Source: an uncultured Collinsella sp.
GTDB taxonomy: Bacteria; Actinomycetota; Coriobacteriia; Coriobacteriales; Coriobacteriaceae
Direction: 5' to 3'
Assembly: GCA_900556705.1 (NCBI GenBank)
Contig: USPT01000031.1
Location: 1 to 10,266, forward strand
Length of the DNA: 10,266 bases
In this document: piece after piece, positions 1 through 4,445 of the stretch
Numbering within the stretch: position 1 is the stretch's first letter
Layout: each line of letters opens with the position of its first letter
Program-made: the position numbers and the translations under genes
The notes under the pieces: model-generated
The model's database searches: none
The model's input: the letters and a program-made list of their open reading frames with translations, nothing else
Told to the model about the DNA's origin: nothing

Positions 1-158
1 CCGAGTTTATCCTGGCCGGCGCCACCTGCGTGTCGGTCGGCATGGCCAACTTCGTCGATCCGTGCGCTTCGCTCAAGATCGCGCACGAGCTCGAGGCCTG
101 GGCTGAGTCCCAAGGCGTGAAGGACATCAACGAACTGGTAGGTGCTTTCGAATGCTAG
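1..158 (+). CDS. pyrD: Dihydroorotate dehydrogenase, C-terminal end (partial)
   Basis: This is the last 51 codons of a gene that begins before the window, read from position 3 to a TAG at 156-158. The fragment contains EFILAGATCVSVGMANFVDP, which matches the C-terminal FMN-phosphate-binding end of class 1 dihydroorotate dehydrogenases (family consensus near AGA..VQVGTANF.dP), followed by a helix with HELEAWAE. The enzyme oxidises dihydroorotate to orotate in pyrimidine synthesis. The stop codon overlaps the start of pyrF (ATG at 152), so the two genes are almost certainly co-transcribed and translationally coupled, and their products act two steps apart in one pathway. The ending looks like the NAD-linked class 1B type, which works with an electron-transfer subunit (PyrK). 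The catalytic part is not visible, so the subclass is uncertain. Confidence 0.88.
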   Translation, partial: EFILAGATCVSVGMANFVDPCASLKIAHELEAWAESQGVKDINELVGAFEC

Positions 159-868
159 AGACCGATGCCCGCGACCGCGTAATCGTCGCTCTCGACTGCG
201 ACCGCGAGCGTGCGCTCGAGCTCGCCCACGAGCTTTCGGGCCATGCCGCCTGGCTTAAGGTTGGCATGACGCTCTATTACGCTGAGGGCCCCGAGATCGT
301 CAAGACCTTTAAGGACCTGGGCTTTAAGGTCTTCCTTGACCTTAAGTTCCATGATATTCCGCATCAGGTTCGCGGTGCCGCCCGTTCGGCCTCGCTTGCC
401 GGTGCCGACCTGCTCTCGGTTCACGGCTTGGGTTCGGGCGCCATGCTCGCTGCCTGCCGCGAGGGTGCCGAGGAGGCGCGCGAGGACCGCGCCAAGCTCG
501 TCGCCATCACCGTGCTCACGAGCATGAATCAGGATGCCTTGAGCGAGATCGGCGTCGAGTCGCCCGTGGCCGAGGAGGCCGCCCGCCTGGCAAAGCTCGC
601 TCAGGCCAACGGCATCGATGGCATCGTGTGCTCGCCGATGGAGGCTCACGACATGCGTGAACTGCTGGGCCCTGATGCTCTGATCGTGACTCCGGGTGTG
701 CGTCCGGTGGGTGCCGCCCTTGGTGACCAGTCCCGCGTGGCGACGCCTTCCCAGGCTATCGAGCGTGGCGCAAGCCACATTGTGGTGGGCCGTCCCATCA
801 CCGGTGCCGACGATCCGGTTGCCGCCTTTGACGCCATCGTCGCTGAGCTGGTCGAAAACGTCGCGTAA
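152..868 (+). CDS. pyrF: Orotidine 5'-phosphate decarboxylase
   Basis: PyrF decarboxylates OMP to UMP, the last step of de novo pyrimidine synthesis, in the cytoplasm. The 238-residue protein has the family's usual length and all its signatures: ALDCD at the first strand (D15, D17), WLKVG (K36), the catalytic motif DLKFHDIP (D63, K65, D68), the phosphate-binding TPGVRP (180-185, R184) and VVGRPI (211-216, R214). The ATG at 152 is preceded by an AGGTG Shine-Dalgarno-like sequence at 140-144 and lies inside the end of pyrD, which argues for coupled translation. The next gene, mihF, begins 239 bases later after a hairpin, so pyrF is probably the last gene of the pyr operon. Nothing in the sequence looks broken. 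Identification is secure. Confidence 0.97.
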   Translation: MLETDARDRVIVALDCDRERALELAHELSGHAAWLKVGMTLYYAEGPEIVKTFKDLGFKVFLDLKFHDIPHQVRGAARSASLAGADLLSVHGLGSGAMLAACREGAEEAREDRAKLVAITVLTSMNQDALSEIGVESPVAEEAARLAKLAQANGIDGIVCSPMEAHDMRELLGPDALIVTPGVRPVGAALGDQSRVATPSQAIERGASHIVVGRPITGADDPVAAFDAIVAELVENVA

Positions 869-913
869 AAGATTCCCCTAAGTCACCACTTTTGGGTTTC
901 ATTAGCATAAAAT

Positions 914-971
914 AGCCCCTGTGCCTGCGTAAACTTTCCCATCCTTTGTGTGGAATCGCAGGTCAGGGGCT
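914..971 (+). terminator. Large hairpin after pyrF, possible terminator
   Basis: Bases 914-929 (AGCCCCTGTGCCTGCG) pair with 957-971 (CGCAGGTCAGGGGCT), giving a GC-rich stem of about 15 bp with one small bulge. The 27-base interior can pair further (TTCC with GGAA). It starts 45 bases after the pyrF stop. The downstream stretch is only mildly T-rich (TTAACTTT) rather than a run of T, so it is not a textbook intrinsic terminator. It most likely ends or weakens the pyr transcript before the mihF promoter, but it could also be an RNA-processing or protective structure. Confidence 0.45.
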
Positions 972-990
972 TAACTTTGGGCGCAGTATA

Positions 991-1019
991 TTGCACTTTT
1001 TGCGGGTATCGTCTAACCT
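991..1019 (+). promoter_or_regulatory. Candidate upstream promoter of mihF
   Basis: TTGCAC at 991-996 and TAACCT at 1014-1019 are 17 bases apart, the ideal spacing for a vegetative sigma factor. The -35 box is good and the -10 box is weak (it keeps T1, A2 and T6). It lies downstream of the pyrF hairpin and about 90 bases before mihF. It is an alternative or addition to the extended -10 site at 1055-1063. Confidence 0.35.
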
Positions 1020-1030
1020 ATGGAGCCGCG

Positions 1031-1069
1031 ATTGGGCATTTTGTACGTTCTACGTGCTAAAATGCCAAT
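1031..1069. repeat. Inverted repeat overlapping the mihF promoter
   Basis: GGCATTTT at 1035-1042 is the exact reverse complement of AAAATGCC at 1059-1066. Inside it, ACGT at 1045-1048 and ACGT at 1052-1055 also pair, around the 3-base loop TCT. The outer ATT/AAT bases extend the stem past a one-base bulge. As DNA it could be an operator covering the -10 hexamer. As RNA from an upstream start it would be a hairpin in the mihF leader. Confidence 0.6.
1055..1063 (+). promoter_or_regulatory. Extended -10 promoter of the mihF operon
   Basis: The sequence TGCTAAAAT has a TGn extension followed by a good -10 hexamer (TAAAAT at 1058-1063). Transcription would start near 1070, leaving a leader of about 38 bases before mihF. 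No good -35 box is present at 17-18 bases, which is usual for extended -10 promoters. The -10 hexamer sits inside the right arm of an inverted repeat (1031-1069), so access to it may be controlled. Confidence 0.45.
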
Positions 1070-1107
1070 TATTGAATCAGATATAACCCAACTATTTGGA
1101 GGTACGA

Positions 1108-1416
1108 ATGGCACTCCCTCAGCTTACCGATGAGCAGCGCAAGCAGGCTCTTGAGAAGGCTGCTGCCGCACGTCACGCTCGCGCTGAGCTTCGCGAGCAG
1201 ATCAAGAAGGGCGAGAAGTCCCTCGAGTCCGTGCTCAACTCCGATGATCCCATCGCTTCCCGCATGAAGGTTTCCACTCTCATCGAGTCTCTCCCTGGTT
1301 ATGGCAAGGCCAAGGCCGCCAAGATCATGGAGGAGCTCGGTATCTCCGCTACCCGTCGCGTCCAGGGCCTCGGCGTCCGTCAGCGCGAGCAGCTCCTCGA
1401 GCAGCTGACCAAATAA
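1108..1416 (+). CDS. mihF: Actinobacterial-type integration host factor MihF
   Basis: This is a small basic nucleoid-associated protein of the actinobacterial IHF family, unrelated in fold to the enteric IHF/HU proteins. The 102 residues match the family length. An N-terminal charged helical region (about 8-45, rich in K, R and E) is followed by a helix-two-turn-helix DNA-binding core: SLPGYGK (61-67), KIMEELGIS (72-80) and RRVQGLG (83-89). Known members bind DNA with little sequence preference, support phage integration and shape the chromosome. The start is the ATG at 1108, with a strong GGAGG at 1098-1102. An in-frame TTG at 1096 lies inside that ribosome site and is not used. The stop TAA is directly followed by the GTG start of gmk, with no gap. 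The position between pyrF and gmk is the conserved actinobacterial location. Confidence 0.95.
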   Translation: MALPQLTDEQRKQALEKAAAARHARAELREQIKKGEKSLESVLNSDDPIASRMKVSTLIESLPGYGKAKAAKIMEELGISATRRVQGLGVRQREQLLEQLTK

Positions 1417-1986
1417 GTGAGCGCTCAGGATTCCAAGCTCTTTGTGATTTCTGGACCGTCAGGCGCAGGGAAGGGTACGCTCGTCACTCGTGTGCGCGAG
1501 CGCCGCTCGAACCTGGGCCTGACGGTTTCGGCTACCACGCGAGCACCACGCAAAGGCGAGGTCGACGGCGTCAACTACTTTTTTCTGACACGCGAGGAGT
1601 TCGACCGCCGCGTGGCAAACGGCGAGTTTGTTGAGTGGGCCGAGGTCCACGGTAACTGCTACGGCACGTTGGTGAGCGAGGTCACATCCAAGCTCGCCTC
1701 GGGCGCTTCTCTGATTTTGGAGATCGATGTCCAGGGCGCCCTGCAGGTGAAGGAGCGTTTCCCCGAGGCCGTGCTGATCTTTATCAAGCCGCCTTCGCTT
1801 GAGGTGCTCCGCGAGCGTCTAGTCGGTCGCGGTACCGAGACGCCCGAGACGATTGAGCTGCGTATGGCAAACGCCGCCGATGAGCTTGCCCTTGCCGACC
1901 GCTACGACGACGTCGTGGTAAATGACGATCTCGACCGCGCGACCGATGAGCTCGTTCGCGTTCTCGATATGCATGAAAGGATCTGA
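1417..1986 (+). CDS. gmk: Guanylate kinase
   Basis: Gmk phosphorylates GMP and dGMP to GDP and dGDP with ATP. The P-loop is GPSGAGKG (13-20). The GMP-binding region shows SATTRAPRKGEVDGVNYFF (38-56) and YGT (82-84), then EIDVQGA (92-98), the lid-region RLVGRGTE (124-131) and the late VVVNDD (166-171). At 189 residues it is about 18 shorter than the E. coli enzyme, missing only the end of the last helix. The GTG start at 1417 is forced: it follows the mihF stop immediately and lies only 12 codons before the P-loop. No Shine-Dalgarno sequence is evident, so translation probably depends on ribosomes finishing mihF. Next to it is rpoZ, an adjacency also found in E. coli (gmk-rpoZ-spoT). Identification is secure. 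Confidence 0.97.
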   Translation: MSAQDSKLFVISGPSGAGKGTLVTRVRERRSNLGLTVSATTRAPRKGEVDGVNYFFLTREEFDRRVANGEFVEWAEVHGNCYGTLVSEVTSKLASGASLILEIDVQGALQVKERFPEAVLIFIKPPSLEVLRERLVGRGTETPETIELRMANAADELALADRYDDVVVNDDLDRATDELVRVLDMHERI

Positions 1987-1991
1987 GGTCC

Positions 1992-2273
1992 GTGTCCGTT
2001 GTAAAGCCTTGCATTGACGATCTTCTGGAGAAGACCGATCACAACCGCTTCCTGCTCGCTTCGCTTGCCTCCAAGCGCGCCTGCGACATCAATAGCATGC
2101 TGCGTGGCCAGCACAACCGCGTGCTTGCCGTCCAGGATGCCGATGACATCACCATCGGGCTTTCCGGTGCCGACACCATCTCGATGGCTATGGACGAGAT
2201 TGTCGACGGCGACATCTCTTACGACGAGGCCCGTTACGAGAAGGCGCTCGGCCACAAGGTTGCTGAAGCCTAA
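1992..2273 (+). CDS. rpoZ: RNA polymerase omega subunit
   Basis: Omega is the small subunit that helps fold and assemble beta-prime into RNA polymerase; in E. coli it contributes to a ppGpp site. The 93-residue product has the Rpb6/omega signature: CIDDLLEK near the N-terminus, then FLLASLASKRACDIN (20-34), the family's most conserved helix, followed by a variable acidic C-terminal half. The GTG start at 1992 lies five bases after the gmk stop. GAGG at 1985-1988 overlaps that stop and is only three bases from the GTG, so the better ribosome site may be the AAAGGA just upstream, or initiation may be coupled. The stop TAA is followed at once by the ATG of thiI. Sequence and position after gmk agree. 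Confidence 0.93.
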   Translation: MSVVKPCIDDLLEKTDHNRFLLASLASKRACDINSMLRGQHNRVLAVQDADDITIGLSGADTISMAMDEIVDGDISYDEARYEKALGHKVAEA

Positions 2274-3518
2274 ATGGCGGCTCGCGTCTGCCTGGTCCAC
2301 TATCACGAGGTTGGACTGAAGGGTAAGAACCGCGCACATTTTGAGCATATCCTCATGGATAACATCAAGGCGGCCTTGGCCGCCTTTTCCGTGAATGCCG
2401 TGTCTCGAATTTCCGGTTATATCCTCGTGACCTTTAACGAGCATCAGGCCGACGAGGCGGCGCGTGTCATTCGCACCGTTCCCGGCGTTGCTCGCGTGTC
2501 TTTGGCGTATCACACCAATCGCGACCCTCAGGAGTACTGTGCCGCCGCCGTGAAGGCGCTGCGCGAGTTTGGTTCCTTCGATTCGTTTAAGGTGCACGCC
2601 AAGCGCTCCAATACCGACTATGAGCTCACCTCGATTGACATCAACCGTCAGGTGGGCGAGGTGTTGTGTGAGGCCTTCCCCGATAAAAAGGTTCAAATGC
2701 ACGACCCCGATGCGATGGTGCACGTACTGGTGGTCCAGGGTAGCGTTTATGTGTACGCGCGCTCCGAGCGCGGCGTGGGCGGTCTGCCGGTGGGATCTGC
2801 CGGCAAGGTCGTGACGCTGCTGTCGTCGGGCATCGATTCTCCGGTAGCGACCTGGATGCTCGCGCGTCGCGGCGCGGTGTGCGTGCCGATACATTTCTCC
2901 GGTCGTCCGCAGACGCCCGACACGAGCGAGTATTTGGTGCAGGACATCATCCGTGCGCTTGAGCCGGGTGTCCAGATCGGCCGCCTGTACGTGGTGCCGT
3001 TTGGCGACTGCCAGCGTGAGATTTCGGTCACCTGTCCCAGCAACCTGCGCGTGATCATGTATCGCCGCATTATGTATTCGGTTGCCGAGCGCATTGCACA
3101 CATCGAGGGCGCCAAGGCCATCGTGACGGGCGAATCGCTCGGTCAGGTTGCTTCCCAAACGCTTGAGAATATCATGGCCGTTAACGAGGCCGTGAAGATC
3201 CCCGTGTTCCGCCCTCTCATCGGTTCTGACAAGCAGGAGATCATCGCGCGCGCCGAGGAGATCGGTACGTTTGATATCTCGACTGAGGCCGCTCCCGACT
3301 GCTGCACGCTGTTTATGCCGCGCCGTCCCGAGACGCACGCTAAACTCGATGCCGTGCATGAGGCCTGGGAGTTGTTCGATCACGAGGAGATGATTGAGCG
3401 CCTGCTCAAGCAGACCGAGTACATCGATTTTGAGAGCAACACGTATAAGGCCCCTAAGACCTTAAAACGCAAACATTCGGAGCTTGCTCCGCGTGAGATT
3501 TACCAAGATCACGAGTAA
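2274..3518 (+). CDS. thiI: tRNA 4-thiouridine synthase ThiI (no rhodanese domain)
   Basis: ThiI adenylates U8 of tRNA and replaces its oxygen with sulfur; in some bacteria it also serves thiazole synthesis. The N-terminal region (1-60) starts with LVHYHEVGLKGKNR, typical of the family, followed by a THUMP RNA-binding domain (about 60-165). The PP-loop ATP-binding motif is SSGIDSP (184-190). Further conserved blocks are TGESLGQVASQT (285-296) and PDCCTLFMPRRPETH (341-355). The 414 residues end without the C-terminal rhodanese domain of the E. coli enzyme (482 aa), as in many Gram-positive ThiI proteins, so sulfur must arrive from a separate carrier or desulfurase. C344 aligns by eye with the catalytic Cys344 of E. 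coli. The ATG touches the rpoZ stop, so thiI is part of the mihF operon. A strong terminator follows. Confidence 0.95.
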   Translation: MAARVCLVHYHEVGLKGKNRAHFEHILMDNIKAALAAFSVNAVSRISGYILVTFNEHQADEAARVIRTVPGVARVSLAYHTNRDPQEYCAAAVKALREFGSFDSFKVHAKRSNTDYELTSIDINRQVGEVLCEAFPDKKVQMHDPDAMVHVLVVQGSVYVYARSERGVGGLPVGSAGKVVTLLSSGIDSPVATWMLARRGAVCVPIHFSGRPQTPDTSEYLVQDIIRALEPGVQIGRLYVVPFGDCQREISVTCPSNLRVIMYRRIMYSVAERIAHIEGAKAIVTGESLGQVASQTLENIMAVNEAVKIPVFRPLIGSDKQEIIARAEEIGTFDISTEAAPDCCTLFMPRRPETHAKLDAVHEAWELFDHEEMIERLLKQTEYIDFESNTYKAPKTLKRKHSELAPREIYQDHE

Positions 3519-3528
3519 ATTTGTGCAT

Positions 3529-3561
3529 AGACCGACGATGCGCTTGCATCGTCGGTCTTTT
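3529..3561 (+). terminator. Intrinsic terminator of the mihF-gmk-rpoZ-thiI operon
   Basis: AGACCGACGATGC (3529-3541) and GCATCGTCGGTCT (3546-3558) form a perfect 13-bp stem with a GCTT loop, ending in TTTT (3558-3561). It begins 10 bases after the thiI stop. This is a textbook Rho-independent terminator and closes the operon. Confidence 0.93.
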
Positions 3562-3637
3562 GCTATCTGGGCATTTTGCGGCTAAGTGTTCATTTGCTGA
3601 CGTGTGCCTGAATAAATGGACAGATTTGTGCAAGGTT

Positions 3638-3667
3638 TTGGTCAGCTTTTGGTTTGACCGCTAAAAC
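3638..3667 (+). promoter_or_regulatory. Candidate promoter of comEA-comEC
   Basis: TTGGTC (3638-3643) and TAAAAC (3662-3667) are 18 bases apart and lie in the only sizeable gap before comEA. The -10 is preceded by GC, as at the other candidate promoters in this window. Transcription would start near 3673, leaving a leader of about 60 bases. The -35 is weak and other weak pairs can be drawn, so this is tentative. Confidence 0.35.
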
Positions 3668-3674
3668 CGGTTTT
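3663..3674. repeat. Perfect 12-bp palindrome upstream of comEA
   Basis: AAAACCGGTTTT is an exact palindrome lying on the end of the candidate -10 box and the presumed start point of comEA. Just upstream is a second, looser inverted repeat, GGTCA at 3640-3644 with TGACC at 3655-3659. The TTTTGG motif recurs three times between 3636 and 3676. This layout resembles an operator for a dimeric regulator, but no binding protein can be named. Confidence 0.55.
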
Positions 3675-3731
3675 GGGGCGTGGCTGTTGCGGGACTCCTT
3701 TCCTGACACGATGGTGTTGGGAGGTTTTGCT

Positions 3732-4445
3732 ATGGCGCAGCGCGAACAACACGAACGGGTCAAAAAGATGGACCACTGGGCGGACAAGCTGTTCGGTCAT
3801 AAGACAGTGGTGATGGCGATATTGGTCGTCATTGCGATGGCGAGCGGCTTGGCGATGGCGAACCTTGGCGGCGGTGCCGGCGGCGTGTCGTTTGAGCGCA
3901 CTGACGGTTCAGGCTCGTTGGTGAAGCCGGGATCCGGCGATGCCTCGAGCGGAAAGGCATCCGAAGGCTCTTCGACAAAGGCTTCTGCCGCGGCAGAGGT
4001 CTATGTCGATGTCGATGGCGCCGTTGTGTCGCCCGGCGTATATCGCCTCAAGGACGGCGCGCGGGTGGCTCAGGCGATTGATGCCGCCGGCGGGCTTACG
4101 CCCGAGGCAGACGTTACGGGGCTTAACCGGGCATCCAAGGTCACTGATGGACAAAAAATCCACGTTCCAACGGTGGGGGAGCAGCAGGCGTCCATTGCGG
4201 AAGCCGGTGTTGATGGTGGGGCTTCCGCATCATTGGGCGTGAGTGGCGCAACGGGCCTAGTCAACATCAATACGGCAAGCGCGGCAGAGCTGCAGACGCT
4301 CTCGGGCATCGGTCCCTCCATGGCGCAGTCGATTATCGATGAGCGGACAAAGAACGGTGCTTTTGCCTCGGTTGACGATCTGATGCGTGTGTCGGGAATC
4401 GGCGAGAAGAAGCTTGCCAAAATCAAAGATTGCATCTGCGTATGA
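3732..4445 (+). CDS. comEA: Competence DNA-binding protein ComEA
   Basis: ComEA is a membrane-anchored DNA receptor that holds incoming double-stranded DNA on the outer face of the cytoplasmic membrane during natural transformation. The 237-residue protein has a basic N-terminus, one transmembrane helix (about 24-44), a Ser/Gly/Ala-rich flexible linker (45-88), an SLBB domain (89-146, starting EVYVDVDGAVVSPGVYRL), a second linker, and a C-terminal double helix-hairpin-helix DNA-binding domain (177-237) with VNINTASAAEL, LSGIGPSMA and VSGIGEKKLAKI. These domains are in the standard Gram-positive order. The ATG at 3732 is chosen because GGGAGG at 3719-3724 precedes it at 7 bases; in-frame starts at 3654 and 3711 lack ribosome sites. 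The stop overlaps the comEC start (ATGA, 4442-4445). Confidence 0.94.
   Translation: MAQREQHERVKKMDHWADKLFGHKTVVMAILVVIAMASGLAMANLGGGAGGVSFERTDGSGSLVKPGSGDASSGKASEGSSTKASAAAEVYVDVDGAVVSPGVYRLKDGARVAQAIDAAGGLTPEADVTGLNRASKVTDGQKIHVPTVGEQQASIAEAGVDGGASASLGVSGATGLVNINTASAAELQTLSGIGPSMAQSIIDERTKNGAFASVDDLMRVSGIGEKKLAKIKDCICV

Noticed and set aside
1020..1133. A 37-codon open frame starting ATG in the mihF leader and overlapping the mihF start in another frame
   Set aside because: It has no ribosome site, its ATG directly abuts a candidate -10 box, and it contains the inverted repeat, which better explains the sequence.
1902..3383. A 493-codon open frame on the minus strand opposite gmk, rpoZ and thiI
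   Set aside because: It covers parts of three well-identified plus-strand genes and shows no family signature. It is explained by codon bias on the coding strand.
3654..3731. Upstream TTG and ATG (3711) starts for comEA
   Set aside because: Neither has a ribosome site, and GGGAGG is well placed for the ATG at 3732. The extension would also put the palindrome inside the gene.
4430..4441. TTG start for comEC four codons upstream
   Set aside because: The ATG at 4442 gives the common ATGA overlap with comEA, and the extra residues add nothing recognisable.
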